From positions 16,901-80,900 of the forward strand of contig JAPOWK010000117.1 of assembly GCA_026707665.1 (NCBI GenBank): DNA of 64,000 nucleotides, in the 5' to 3' direction. Shown here in pieces: positions 42,825-51,991 of the stretch; the stretch's first letter is position 1; the number at the start of each line of letters is the position of its first letter. This DNA is from Chloroflexota bacterium (lineage in GTDB: Bacteria; Chloroflexota; Anaerolineae; Aggregatilineales; Phototrophicaceae). A model generated the notes under the pieces. That model was not told where the DNA came from and did not search any database. It saw only the letters and a program-made list of their open reading frames with translations. Made by a program: the position numbers and the translations under genes.

Positions 42825-43664
42825 ATGGGACTTGAAGACACGATAGCGGAAGCGATCGTCATGGCGATGGACGAGCTCGCCGGCAATCCGCAGCGCGCGG
42901 TGAAATCGGCGCTGGACTGTGATTCGCCCGCCCAATGGATCAAGCAGGAGACGACCAAACTGGCGGTCATCGGTGGCGTCGAGATGGTCGTGCCCGGTTT
43001 GCACGCGTTCACGATTCCGACCGGTGTCAGCTATCTCTTGCATAAGATGGGCTATATCAGCTGGGGGATTGGCGCGCTCAAGGGCGCTTACATTGTCGAG
43101 ACGGAAGCCTATTCTGACCTGCGGAATATCCTGGCGCTGTGGGCGAACGAGTCTGACTTCGATGCCAATATCATTGAGCATTTGGCGATTTCGCTTGAGG
43201 CTTTGCGCTGGGCGCTTTCTGCGGAGGGCCAAGCGGCGATGCCGGACCTGCTCGAGGCATCGGTCGATGCAACGACACTGCGCACTTACCATATTCTTCA
43301 GAAGCTGGCGGAGAACTTTGTCGCTGGCGATGAGCGGGGCTATGCAATCGCCAGCGCGATGTTGGGCGCGGAAGCGGCGACTCTTCTGCTTGATGCTGGC
43401 AAAGAGCATGTGAATCACCTGAATTGCGAAGTGATGCTGACACGACCGCTGGGGCGGAAAATCAGCCGCCGGCTGGCATACAAGCTGGCATCGCGGATTA
43501 GCGCCCGAGTCCCGGCGAAAATGATCGTCGGCTTCATCCCGGTCGCCGGGGCGATTGTCAATGCCTTGCTCAATGTGCAGACGATCCAGAGCATGGCGGA
43601 GGCGGCCGAAAAGTATTACGACCGCCGTTTGCAGCGCGTGCATCTGGAAGCGGCGATTCCTTGA
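42825..43664 (+). CDS. EcsC-like protein
   Basis: 279 residues from the ATG at 42825. The C-terminus GRKISRRLAYKLASRISARVPAKMIVGFIPVAGAIVNALLNVQTI resembles the EcsC family end (PxxGAxxxxxxN, then A...YY/RR); the centre is helical with several semi-hydrophobic segments. EcsC was named for an ABC-transporter-linked Bacillus protein, and its function is unclear. A TATACT at 42784 suggests transcription starts after the ORF-track ATG at 42792. It converges on the TIR gene with a 6-nt gap. Confidence 0.5.
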   Translation: MGLEDTIAEAIVMAMDELAGNPQRAVKSALDCDSPAQWIKQETTKLAVIGGVEMVVPGLHAFTIPTGVSYLLHKMGYISWGIGALKGAYIVETEAYSDLRNILALWANESDFDANIIEHLAISLEALRWALSAEGQAAMPDLLEASVDATTLRTYHILQKLAENFVAGDERGYAIASAMLGAEAATLLLDAGKEHVNHLNCEVMLTRPLGRKISRRLAYKLASRISARVPAKMIVGFIPVAGAIVNALLNVQTIQSMAEAAEKYYDRRLQRVHLEAAIP

Positions 43665-43670
43665 GCTGAA

Positions 43671-44555
43671 TCAGCGTGTTTCTTCGGCCGCGCGCAACTC
43701 GCCGATCATCTCCAGCAGGATCGCCTTGAAGGCTTCCAGCTTGTCGGCGCTGTGCAGGTGATTCAAGGCGATCGCCGGTCTGCCATTTGCTTTGTCCGCT
43801 TTGAAGCGCTGCTTTTTTGGCAGCAGGTGGTTCAGTTGCCCCAGCGTGGCGGCGCGGACGCGCTTGCGGTCGAAGGGTTTGCGCGCGGCCAAGCGGTCGA
43901 GCGGGATCTGGGCGGATGGCTTTCGGCGATATGCCCGCACTGAGAATATTGTCACCAACTTTCCATTCAGATCGACGCGCGCGTGAAAGCCCGGATTGGT
44001 CGCCCCGCCAAAAGCCACTTCATCGGCGACGCCTCGCGCCCAATGGAAAAGATCGCGCGCAACCAGCGACGCGATGTCGCCGGCAGGAAGCTGCTGAAGG
44101 AAGGGAAAGAAATTCGCTTCGGCCGGTTCTCGCGAGATAGAGGAGATGGCTCGCGGTCTTGCCTCGCGTTCGGCGCGCAAAGCCTTATGTATGGAATCGA
44201 CAAGCTTCGCCATGCCGGCGGTGGGCTCGTGGCGCAGATCGCAATACTGGATGTTGATCAGGTGCAGTGGAATCAATATATCGGCGACCAGCGCGGTGAA
44301 CACCGGCTTGCGCAGCTGCCAGGCATAGAGGCATTCGCGCTCCACCCAGACCGATTGCGCGCTTGACTTCGAGAGCACAACGACTACGGCATCGCAGCGC
44401 TGGATCCCCGCTTGTATCTCGCAGAGCCAGTCGGCGCCGCCGCGGATATTCTCGTAGTCGACCCAGGCGCCGATTCCCGCGCGCCTCAGCGAGTCGGCGA
44501 TGAAGAGGGTTTCATCGCTGTCTTGATTGCTATGGCTGATGAAGACTTTAGGCAT
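43671..44555 (-). CDS. TIR-domain protein with uncharacterised C-terminal domain
   Basis: 294 residues from the ATG at 44555. Residues 1-130 are a TIR domain: MPKVFISHSNQDSDETLFIADSLRRAGIGAWVDYENI, GADWLCEIQAGIQRCDAVVVVLS, and SVWVERECLYAW, which keeps the glutamate used by TIR NAD-cleaving enzymes. Residues about 165-294 (DLFHWARGVADEVAFGGATNPGFHARVDLNGKLVTIFSVRAY ... LDRLAARKPFDRKRVRAATLGQLNHLLP) are a domain I do not recognise, mixed alpha/beta and basic. Single-gene TIR proteins can act in anti-phage defence or signalling. A TTG at 44579 with AGGA upstream is an alternative start. Confidence 0.75.
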   Translation of the reverse strand: MPKVFISHSNQDSDETLFIADSLRRAGIGAWVDYENIRGGADWLCEIQAGIQRCDAVVVVLSKSSAQSVWVERECLYAWQLRKPVFTALVADILIPLHLINIQYCDLRHEPTAGMAKLVDSIHKALRAEREARPRAISSISREPAEANFFPFLQQLPAGDIASLVARDLFHWARGVADEVAFGGATNPGFHARVDLNGKLVTIFSVRAYRRKPSAQIPLDRLAARKPFDRKRVRAATLGQLNHLLPKKQRFKADKANGRPAIALNHLHSADKLEAFKAILLEMIGELRAAEETR

Positions 44556-44613
44556 GGGGTTTCGATTATGGGCAGTCAATCCTGCGCAAACTGATTCCTT
44601 CGTTAGGGCGAAA

Positions 44614-44640
44614 GCGGGCGAGCCACCGGCTCGCCCCTAC
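44614..44640. repeat. GCGGGCGAGCC...GGCTCGCCCCTAC palindromic repeat
   Basis: GCGGGCGAGCCACCGGCTCG then CCCCTAC, a hairpin with GGCGAGCC/GGCTCGCC arms. It belongs to the family dispersed at 16.1 and 56.7-62.1 kb. Confidence 0.8.
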
Positions 44641-44720
44641 AGGTTCCGCAATCTTTTGGAGATTTCATTTTGGCGACTGTCATTCACGTTGCTCGCTTGG
44701 CAATACTTCTAATACGGCGT

Positions 44721-45914
44721 TCAGCGTTGGCTGAGGACGCCGTAGCGCTTGATTACATCGCGGGCGACGACCATGCGGTGCACCTCGGAGGCGCCGTCAT
44801 AAATGCGGAATGAGCGTGCCTTCTCGTACCAGCCAGAGAGGGGCAGATCGCGCGAGATGCCGCGTCCGCCGCAGATTTGCACACAGCGATCCAGCACGCG
44901 CCCTACAATCTCCGAGACTTGCAGCTTGGCGATCGATGTCTCGACGCGCGCCTGCTCGCCCTGCGCCAGCCGCCAAGCCGCTTCCTGGATCAGCAGCCGG
45001 CCCATCTTCAGCTCCATTTCCGAATCAGCCAGCATCCATTGGATTGACTGATGCCCGGTCAGCGCGCTTCCAAACGCGTCGCGTCCAGCGGCGTAGTCGG
45101 TGGCGATTTCGAGGGCGCGTTGGGCGATGCCGGTCCAGCGCATGCAGTGGGTCAAACGAGCCGGACCTAATCGCGATTGCGCCAGCATAAATCCTTGTCC
45201 CGCCTTGCCCAGGATGGCGCTATCGGGCAGGCGCAGATCTTCGTAACGAATCTCGACGTGCCCGCCGAAGTCCTTCGTGCCCATCACCGGCACATCGCGC
45301 AGGATTTTGATGCCGGGCGTGTCACGCGGCGCCAGAAACTGTGTGCAGCCTTGATAGGGATGCACGGCCGGATCCGTCACGGCCATGATGATGAAGAAGT
45401 CGGCGATTTCGCCATTGGTTGTGAGCCATTTATGCCCGTTGATGACCCAGTCGCCGCCATCGCGGACGGCGCGGGTCTGGATCATGCGCGGGTCGCTGCC
45501 GGCGCCGGGCGGCGGTTCGGTCATCGAAAAGGCGGAGAAGGTAGCGCCCTTCGCCAAGGGCACGAGGTAGCGCTCGGTTTGTTCTTCATTCGCCCAATGA
45601 TGCAGCAGGTGCATATTTCCTTCATCGGGCGCAGCGCAGTGAATGCCCAGGGGACCCAGCATGCTGCGCCCGGCCGCTTCAAATACGGGTACGATCTCCT
45701 GGATACTCAAGCCCATTCCGCCCCAGGCTTTGGGCATGGTCGGCGCCCAGAGCTTGGCCGCTTTCGCCTTGGCACGCAGTTCCTGCAGGATGTCCGCGTT
45801 CAGGTCCGTGTTCGTCCGCAGCAGCTCCGTCTCCACCGGAATGACTTCTCCGTCGACGAATTGACGGACGCGGTGGGCGATCGCCTCGACATGGCGCGGG
45901 ATGGTGAAATCCAT
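44721..45914 (-). CDS. acyl-CoA dehydrogenase
   Basis: 397 residues from the ATG at 45914, which has AAAGGTCG upstream. FAD-dependent alpha,beta-oxidation of an acyl-CoA. FSAFSMTEPPPGAGSDPRMIQTRA is the FAD/substrate loop, WVINGHKWLTTNGEIADFFI the central block, and QICGGRGISRDLPLSGWYEKARSFRIYDGASEVHRMVVARDVI the C-terminal signature. The length and the long C-terminal helix set fit ACAD10/11-like or long-chain members. The 5' end and upstream region recur as a short fragment at 47.4 kb. The ORF-track extension upstream (37 residues) has no family similarity. Confidence 0.9.
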   Translation of the reverse strand: MDFTIPRHVEAIAHRVRQFVDGEVIPVETELLRTNTDLNADILQELRAKAKAAKLWAPTMPKAWGGMGLSIQEIVPVFEAAGRSMLGPLGIHCAAPDEGNMHLLHHWANEEQTERYLVPLAKGATFSAFSMTEPPPGAGSDPRMIQTRAVRDGGDWVINGHKWLTTNGEIADFFIIMAVTDPAVHPYQGCTQFLAPRDTPGIKILRDVPVMGTKDFGGHVEIRYEDLRLPDSAILGKAGQGFMLAQSRLGPARLTHCMRWTGIAQRALEIATDYAAGRDAFGSALTGHQSIQWMLADSEMELKMGRLLIQEAAWRLAQGEQARVETSIAKLQVSEIVGRVLDRCVQICGGRGISRDLPLSGWYEKARSFRIYDGASEVHRMVVARDVIKRYGVLSQR

Positions 45915-46373
45915 TGGTTTCGACCTTTTAGGATTCGGGAGCATTGAACGGCGCGAGTATACCATAGGGCAGTCGGCCACAGTCGACTCCATTAGGCTTA
46001 GCAGACCGTTCGGCGCATGGTTCATGTATTCAAGATCAGTCGTATTCTCATTCCCGCTCTATTGAGAGCCGGTTGACAAATACGTGGTCGGATGTCGGCG
46101 GCAATTGCCATGTGCAATGTTTTTCCGGCGAATTGACGGTTTGACGCTCGGAAGTCCATTTTATGTCCGATACCGAAACTTTTTCGGACACACAGCGCTT
46201 TTTTGTGTCCGCACTTCCGGGTTCTGCCGTTGTCGAGTCGCGCTCTCTGTTGACGGTAACTTGGGCAGCTGAGCGATTGGCGAATAAATGGTCGCGCATG
46301 CAATTTCTCGAACGAAGAGATGACCATATCGAACAGAGCGTTCAAGCGCGGTTGGTATGGTAGCGCGGCGGAT
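45915..46373. other. gene-free region with nested inverted repeats
   Basis: About 460 nt, AT-richer than its surroundings. At 46149-46219 CGGAAGT and ACTTCCG bracket two mutually exclusive stems: TGTCCGA/TCGGACA (46164-46170 with 46184-46190) and CGGACACA/TGTGTCCG (46185-46192 with 46204-46211). T-runs follow both inner arms. The function is unknown. Most of this stretch is missing from the corresponding position upstream of the duplicate hydrolase gene. Confidence 0.5.
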
Positions 46374-46402
46374 TTGCGCTGCAATCGGGCATCGCCTATA
46401 CT
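46374..46402 (+). promoter_or_regulatory. promoter of nucleoside hydrolase copy 2
   Basis: TTGCGC, 17 nt, TATACT, then AGGAGG at 46415-46420 and ATG at 46426. The TATACT and the ribosome site are conserved in the duplicated copy (47534-47562). Confidence 0.6.
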
Positions 46403-46425
46403 CGGCGCGACTCTAGGAGGGGCCC

Positions 46426-47349
46426 ATGCGAAACTTCATCATCGATACCGATACCGCCTCTGACGATGCGGTGGCGCTGGTGATGGCGCTGCGGCAGCCG
46501 GATATCGACGTCAAGGCGATAACGGTTGTCGCTGGCAATGTGCCGCTGGACATGGGCGTTCAGAACGCGCTGTACACGGTGGAGTTGTGCGGCGCCGATA
46601 CGCCGGTTTACGCTGGCTGCGCCAAGCCTCTGCTACGCGAGCTGGAGACAGCGCAGGATGTGCATGGCCGCGACGGCATGGGCGATATCGGCTTGGCCTT
46701 GCATGGTCGAGAGCCGGCAGTCGGACACGCCGCAGACAAGCTGCGGGAGATAATCGATGCAAATGTCGGCGATATCTCCCTGGTGACGCTCGGACCTTTG
46801 ACCAATGTCGCGCTCGCTTTGCTGCGGGAGCCTGAATTAGCGCGGCGTGTCTCGCATTGCTATATCATGGGCGGCATTGGCTCGGGACATGGCAACGTGA
46901 CGCCGACAGCGGAATTCAATATCTGGGTCGATCCGGAAGCGGCGAAGATCGTTTACGATTCCGGCATGGCAATGACGATGGTGGGTTGGGATATCTCCTG
47001 GAAGTATGCCACTTTTGACGCCGATCAAGCCGACGAAATCAGACGCATCGGAACGCCACTGTCAGAATTCGTTGTCGATATCCAGACGACTTTGACCGAA
47101 TTTTCGATGACGGAAAACGCGCTGGCCGGATTTGACCTGCCCGATCCGATCACGATGGCGGCGGCGATAGACCCGAGTGTGGCTGAATACCATGACTACC
47201 GGGTGGATGTGACGACCGGGGACGGTTTGGCGCGCGGGATTACGGTGGTGGATGTGCTCGGCGTCAGCAGAAAAGCGCCGCAGATGAGAGTCGCGACCAG
47301 CGCCGATCGGTCCGCGTTTGTCGACATGCTGAAGCGCAGTGTTTCCTGA
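46426..47349 (+). CDS. nucleoside hydrolase (copy 2 of 3)
   Basis: 307 residues. The Ca-binding start FIIDTDTASDDAVALVMAL, VTLGPLTNVALALL, IMGGIGSGHGNVTPTAEFNIWVDPEAA are IUNH-family hallmarks; the product is ribose plus free base. Roughly 85 percent of residues equal those of copy 3 by eye, with identical length and identical last 20 or so residues. Strong promoter and AGGAGG. Divergent from the acyl-CoA dehydrogenase. Confidence 0.92.
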   Translation: MRNFIIDTDTASDDAVALVMALRQPDIDVKAITVVAGNVPLDMGVQNALYTVELCGADTPVYAGCAKPLLRELETAQDVHGRDGMGDIGLALHGREPAVGHAADKLREIIDANVGDISLVTLGPLTNVALALLREPELARRVSHCYIMGGIGSGHGNVTPTAEFNIWVDPEAAKIVYDSGMAMTMVGWDISWKYATFDADQADEIRRIGTPLSEFVVDIQTTLTEFSMTENALAGFDLPDPITMAAAIDPSVAEYHDYRVDVTTGDGLARGITVVDVLGVSRKAPQMRVATSADRSAFVDMLKRSVS

Positions 47350-47383
47350 TCTGTAGAGAATCGCGCACTCTGGATCTTTCTGA

Positions 47384-47425
47384 GTGGGCGATCGCCTCGA
47401 CGCGGCGCGGGATAGCGAAGTCCAT
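47384..47425 (-). pseudogene. fragment of the acyl-CoA dehydrogenase 5' end
   Basis: Fourteen codons, MDFAIPRRVEAIAH, match the start of the dehydrogenase (MDFTIPRHVEAIAH). The similarity also covers the upstream sequence to about 47481 (GCGAGTGTACCATAGGGC against GCGAGTATACCATAGGGC). It then breaks off at the boundary with the hydrolase 3' flank. It marks the junction of a tandem duplication that carried the dehydrogenase 5' end together with the hydrolase gene. Confidence 0.85.
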
Positions 47426-47533
47426 TGTCTTGAACCTCTTGAGATTCAGGGTCAGTGCTCGGCGCGAGTGTACCATAGGGCGGATCGCGCCAGGCGAAAC
47501 TCTGGTCGCGCATTGTGCTGGCGCGTCGTCAGT

Positions 47534-47562
47534 TTGCTCCGGCATCAGGCAACCGCTATACT
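47534..47562 (+). promoter_or_regulatory. promoter of nucleoside hydrolase copy 3
   Basis: TTGCTC, 17 nt, TATACT, with AAGGAGA before the ATG at 47586. Same layout as the promoter of copy 2. Confidence 0.6.
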
Positions 47563-47585
47563 CGTCGAGATTCAAGGAGAAGCCC

Positions 47586-48509
47586 ATGCGAAAATTTATC
47601 ATCGACACCGACAGCGCCTGCGATGACGCTGTCGCCTTGGTCATGGCGTTGCGGCAGCCGGATATCGACGTCAAGGCGATCACGGTGGTTGCTGGCAACG
47701 TGCCTGTGCCGCTGGGCGTTCAGATTGCGCTTTACACAGTTGAGCTTTGCGGCGCTGACGCACCGGTGTATGCTGGCTGCGCCAAGCCGCTGCTGCGCGA
47801 TCTGGAGACGGCGCAGGATTTGCAGGGGCACTCCGGATTGGGCGATATCGGCTTGCCCTTGCAGGGGCGGATACCGGCGAATGGTCATGCCGCAGATGTG
47901 CTGCGTGATATCATCAATGCGAACGCCGGCGATATCACCTTGGTGACGCTCGGACCTTTGACCAATGTCGCGCTCGCTTTGCTGCGCGAGCCGGAACTGG
48001 CGCAGCGGGTATCCCACTGTTGGATTATGGGCGGCATCGGCGCGGGCCACGGCAATGTGACGCCGACGGCGGAATACAACATCTGGGTGGATCCGGAGGC
48101 GGCGAAAATCGTTTACGAGTCGGGCATGAAGATGACTATGGTTGGCTGGGATATCTCTTGGAGATACGCCACCTTTGATGCCGAGCAAGCCGACGAGATC
48201 CGCCGCATCGGCACGGCCCTGGCGGAATTTGTCGTCGATATCCAACCCCCCCTGACCGAATTCTCAATGACGGAGAACGCGCTGGCCGGATTTGACTTGC
48301 CGGATCCGATCACGATGGCGGCGGCTATCGACCCGGGTATCGCCCAATACAAGGACTACCGGGTGGACGTCACGACCGGGGATGGCTTGGCGCGCGGGAT
48401 TACGGTGGTGGATGTGCTTGGCGTCAGCAAGAGAGCACCGCAGATGAGAGTGGCGACCAGCGCCGATCGATCCGCGTTTGTCGACATGCTGAAGCGCAGT
48501 GTTTCCTGA
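47586..48509 (+). CDS. nucleoside hydrolase (copy 3 of 3, tandem duplicate)
   Basis: 307 residues from the ATG at 47586; the ORF-track start at 47430 lies in the duplicated dehydrogenase fragment. Motifs as in copy 2 (FIIDTDSACDDAVALVMAL, with Cys in place of Ser before DD). Substitutions against copy 2 cluster in residues 41-110, which include loops near the nucleoside site, so the two may prefer different nucleosides. The 3' flank (CTGATCTGTAGAGAATC) is also shared. Confidence 0.92.
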   Translation: MRKFIIDTDSACDDAVALVMALRQPDIDVKAITVVAGNVPVPLGVQIALYTVELCGADAPVYAGCAKPLLRDLETAQDLQGHSGLGDIGLPLQGRIPANGHAADVLRDIINANAGDITLVTLGPLTNVALALLREPELAQRVSHCWIMGGIGAGHGNVTPTAEYNIWVDPEAAKIVYESGMKMTMVGWDISWRYATFDAEQADEIRRIGTALAEFVVDIQPPLTEFSMTENALAGFDLPDPITMAAAIDPGIAQYKDYRVDVTTGDGLARGITVVDVLGVSKRAPQMRVATSADRSAFVDMLKRSVS

Positions 48510-48544
48510 TCTGTAGAGAATCACGCACTGGGGAACTTTTTGAG

Positions 48545-48591
48545 TGTGCGCGCCACCGCTGCGCGTAGACACTGCAGGTCGCACGCCCCTA
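48545..48591. repeat. degenerate GCGTAGACAC...CGCCCCTAC repeat
   Basis: GCGCGTAGACACTGCAGGTCGCACGCCCCTAC, similar to the variant at 59148-59194 that also joins a GCGTAGACAC segment to the CGCCCCTAC end. Confidence 0.55.
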
Positions 48592-48631
48592 CAACAGACA
48601 TGCTTGCGTGTGGAGAGTTCCTTACGCGCCG

Positions 48632-49909
48632 CTAGTCCTCGCGGGTGGCGTCAAGCGGAACCGAGCCGTGCCCGGCGAAGCCACTGCCTCGGTTGGGGAT
48701 GACCAGCTTCGTGCCGCTATAGAGCTTGATCGGCTCGTCGCCCAGGTTTTCCAGGATAATTTCGGCGACGCTCGTTTCGTATCGCCGGGCGATACTGTAC
48801 AAGGTTTCGCCGCGTTCCACAATGTGCACGAGCGCCGGCGGATGCCTGAAGGTCTTCTGCGCGGGCCAGCCGTTGACAGCGGCGAGGCTGTTGAGCGCCT
48901 CTTGCGCGCGCTGACCTCGGGCCAGTTCCGCTTTGGAGGCGGGCAAGGCGCCACTCCAATCGAGCACTTGCAGGTCTCGGTCAGACCGCCGACCGAGGAT
49001 GCCGATGACGCTTTCGCCCTGTTGCACCGTCCCGCCGAATATGGTGGTCACTTTGCCGCGGTGCACGGTCAGGCTTAGCGCGTTGCGATGCACTTGCTGA
49101 AACGTGACCAGGGAGCCGACGTGAATATCAACGCCGTTGATGGTGAGGTTGACGGGCCTATCTTCCGGCGTTTGAATCGCGACCATCGGTTCGGCTTGGT
49201 CGCAAGCGGGAAATTGCGTACTGGTCGTTAACGATAGCGCTTGAAAAGGGAATGCGGCGCCGATGCCGATCGTGGGCAGCGCCTCCATCGCGTGCAGGCG
49301 CGCCAGGTCTTTGCGCTGCGCCCAGGCGACCGCTCCGTTATTCACGACGCGCAGCCAATCCCCGGACTCGTCAAAGGCATCGACCAGAAGAAGTTCATCG
49401 ACCGCGGCCGACCCTATTGGCTCGGGAATGATGCCGGGATTCTTGAACAAGGTCGTTTCGACCAAGGCGGCGCTGCTTAATGGGTCGACAATGCGCGCGA
49501 CAGTTGCCAGGTCGGTATCATTGATGACCTCGGCGGCGCCGGACAATAGAATCAGGATGCCCGGTCCCTTATAAGTTCGCGGATACTTGGCGCCCAGATG
49601 AAGTATGACGAGGCCCCAGTGCCGCTGCTCGATATCCAAGCCGCCGGATCGGACACTTGACAAACCCATGACGGAGGCGCGCTGAGAAGGACGGCTGAAA
49701 TCCCCCGGTTGCGAATCGTCTGCGAAGCTGGCTTCCACAAGCGGGTGACTATAGCAAAGGCTGCCCCGTTCCAGCTCGGCGCAGTTTTGACCGATACTTG
49801 CGAACGCATTTTCGACCGTCGCGCGGCAGAGTTCGTCTTGTGCCCGTAGAGGGGCAAAACTCACCGCGGCGAGCAGAAACAGTGGAACGAGTAGACGAAT
49901 GATTGGCAC
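48632..49909 (-). CDS. exported LysM-domain protein
   Basis: 425 residues from GTG 49909. A signal peptide (IIRLLVPLFLLAAVSFAPLRAQ) leads to a Cys-containing region, a middle part with an SH3-like stretch (DESGDWLRVVNNGAVAWAQRKDL), and a C-terminal LysM module: HIVERGETLYSIARRYETSVAEIILENLGDEPIKLYSGTKLVIP. LysM binds peptidoglycan or chitin-like glycans. In-frame ATGs further upstream would give an atypically long n-region. It ends 122 nt from the hydrolase, convergent. Confidence 0.82.
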   Translation of the reverse strand: MPIIRLLVPLFLLAAVSFAPLRAQDELCRATVENAFASIGQNCAELERGSLCYSHPLVEASFADDSQPGDFSRPSQRASVMGLSSVRSGGLDIEQRHWGLVILHLGAKYPRTYKGPGILILLSGAAEVINDTDLATVARIVDPLSSAALVETTLFKNPGIIPEPIGSAAVDELLLVDAFDESGDWLRVVNNGAVAWAQRKDLARLHAMEALPTIGIGAAFPFQALSLTTSTQFPACDQAEPMVAIQTPEDRPVNLTINGVDIHVGSLVTFQQVHRNALSLTVHRGKVTTIFGGTVQQGESVIGILGRRSDRDLQVLDWSGALPASKAELARGQRAQEALNSLAAVNGWPAQKTFRHPPALVHIVERGETLYSIARRYETSVAEIILENLGDEPIKLYSGTKLVIPNRGSGFAGHGSVPLDATRED

Positions 49910-50082
49910 TCTTGCGACAGTATTCAAAAGATTAATTCGGCGCCTATCTATGCTACCACAGCCGTGCATCGTCGGCGAAAAGGTCTGCCGCGCTCGCTCA
50001 CTGTTGCTTGCATCAGTCTTGCGCAAGCGAGGCGCCAGTCAGGCAAGAAGCGACGCGTCTACGCCAAGCGCGCTCTGAACTT

Positions 50083-51804
50083 TCAGCGCGGAGAACGGGT
50101 CTTCCGCCGCTTTTTTCTGGACGCCTTTCGCGCCCTCTTCTGCGCCTGGCGCCACTGATCGCGTAAAGGTACCGTGCGATTGAATACCAGCTTCTCCGCC
50201 GTCGAGTCTTCATCGACTGCGAAGTAGGCCAATCGCTCGAATTGATAGCGATCGCCCGCTTGCGCGCCGCGGAGATTCGGCTCGGCGTAAATCGGATCGA
50301 CAACCGTCAGCGAGTTTGGATTGATGAAATCGGTGAAGTCCGAATTGCGATCGCTGTCGGGATGTTCCACGGTAAAGAGCGTGTCATAGAGTCGAGCTTG
50401 CGCTTCAATTGCGTGCGGCGCGGACACCCAATGCAGGGTGGCTTTGACGCGCCGGCCATCGGGGGCGGAGCCGCCGCGCGTCGCCGGGTCGTAGGTGCAG
50501 CGCAGCTCGATGATTTCGCCGGACCCGTCTTTAATCACATCCCTGCAGGTGATGAAATAGGCGTAGCGCAGGCGCACTTCGCGCCCCGGCGCCAGACGGA
50601 AGAACTTACGCGGCGGGTCTTCCATGAAGTCGTCGCGCTCAATGTAGAGGACTTTGGAAAAGGGGACCAGCCTCGTGCCGGCGGCCGCGTCTTCCGGATT
50701 ATTGATGGCTTCCATCTCTTCGACCAAGTCGTCGGGATAATTCTCGATCACGACTTTGAGCGGATTGATCACCGCCATGACGCGATTCGCCGTCTTGTTG
50801 AGATGCTGCCGCAAGTGATACTCCAGCTTGTGCAGGGCGACGACGCCCTTCACCTTGCCCACACCAATGTCTTCACAGAATTCGCGGATCGCTTCCGGGG
50901 TATAGCCGCGGCGGCGCAAGCCCGAGATCGTCGGCATGCGCGGATCGTCCCAGCCGTGGACGTAGCCCTCTTGCACCAGCCGAATCAATTTGCGCTTGCT
51001 GAGCACGGTGTGGCTCAGGTTCAGGCGGGCGAATTCAATCTGCTGGGGATGGAATATCTCGATATTGTCCAGGTACCAATCGTAAAGCGGGCGATGGTCT
51101 TCGTATTCGAGCGTGCAGATCGAATGCGTGATGCCTTCAATGGAATCCGACTGACCGTGGGCGAAATCGTACATCGGGTAGATTTTCCATTTGTCGCCGG
51201 TGCGCGGATGGGCGGCATCGAGAATGCGATACATGACGGGATCGCGCAAATTGACATTGCCGTTCGACATGTCGATCTTCGCGCGCAGAACCGCTTCGCC
51301 CTCTTTGAAGCCGCCGTCGCGCATCTTTTCAAATAGCGCCAGATTCTCTTCGGGGGACCGATTTCGATAGGGACTTTCTTTGCCGGGCTCGGTCAGAGTG
51401 CCGCGATAAGCTCGAATCTCATCTGGGCTCAGCTCGTCGACGTAGGCGCGGCCGATGCGGATAAGGTCAACCGCCATTTCGTAGAGTTCGTCAAAATAGT
51501 CCGAGGCGAAGTAGAGGCGGTCATCCCAATCGTAACCGAGCCAACGGACATCTTCGGTGATGGCGTCGATATACTCTTGCTCTTCTTTCGCCGGATTGGT
51601 GTCGTCGAAGCGCAGGTTGCAGAGGCCACCGTATTGCGCGGCAATGCCGAAGTTCAGGCAGATCGATTTGGCATGACCGATATGCAGGTAGCCGTTGGGC
51701 TCCGGCGGAAAGCGCGTATGGACGACGCCGTCAAAGCGGCCGTTCTCGTTGTGTTCGTCGATGATATCAGTGATGAAATTCCTGCTGGACTCGCCGTCCG
51801 CCAT
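50083..51804 (-). CDS. glnS: glutaminyl-tRNA synthetase
   Basis: 573 residues, full length. Class-I synthetase with HIGH motif [19 protein letters not shown]-type motif [10 protein letters not shown] (first residues VLSKR), [18 protein letters not shown], and GlnRS-type anticodon-binding beta-barrels ([23 protein letters not shown]). The Lys/Arg-rich tail ([18 protein letters not shown]) is an extension of about 20 residues. Presence of GlnRS means direct Gln-tRNA charging. Confidence 0.96.
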   Translation of the reverse strand: MADGESSRNFITDIIDEHNENGRFDGVVHTRFPPEPNGYLHIGHAKSICLNFGIAAQYGGLCNLRFDDTNPAKEEQEYIDAITEDVRWLGYDWDDRLYFASDYFDELYEMAVDLIRIGRAYVDELSPDEIRAYRGTLTEPGKESPYRNRSPEENLALFEKMRDGGFKEGEAVLRAKIDMSNGNVNLRDPVMYRILDAAHPRTGDKWKIYPMYDFAHGQSDSIEGITHSICTLEYEDHRPLYDWYLDNIEIFHPQQIEFARLNLSHTVLSKRKLIRLVQEGYVHGWDDPRMPTISGLRRRGYTPEAIREFCEDIGVGKVKGVVALHKLEYHLRQHLNKTANRVMAVINPLKVVIENYPDDLVEEMEAINNPEDAAAGTRLVPFSKVLYIERDDFMEDPPRKFFRLAPGREVRLRYAYFITCRDVIKDGSGEIIELRCTYDPATRGGSAPDGRRVKATLHWVSAPHAIEAQARLYDTLFTVEHPDSDRNSDFTDFINPNSLTVVDPIYAEPNLRGAQAGDRYQFERLAYFAVDEDSTAEKLVFNRTVPLRDQWRQAQKRARKASRKKRRKTRSPR

Positions 51805-51922
51805 CGATTTACTCTCGCATTGGGATCATCGTATCGGTAGAACAAGGCAGTATCTTAAACAAGGAGGGACGCTCCATCAATAGCCATTCGCACTGGCGTC
51901 AACCGCGTTTGCACTCGTCGCG

Positions 51923-51944
51923 CCTGAAGCCATTCAGGTACAAT
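51923..51944 (+). promoter_or_regulatory. inverted repeat abutting a -10 element, upstream of copC-copD
   Basis: CCTGAA-GCCA-TTCAGG is a perfect 6-bp inverted repeat directly followed by TACAAT. It occupies the promoter spacer, a typical repressor-operator position. No clear -35 was found. About 48 nt upstream of the CopC-CopD ATG. Confidence 0.45.
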
Positions 51945-51991
51945 GGCAGGATGATAGCTGCAACACTTGCGCGAATTTGCGAGCGCCGACT

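Noticed and set aside
42030-43643. 537-codon minus-strand ORF
   Set aside because: Antisense to the lipoprotein and EcsC-like genes, whose plus frames have a lipobox and structured repeats; no motifs in the minus frame.
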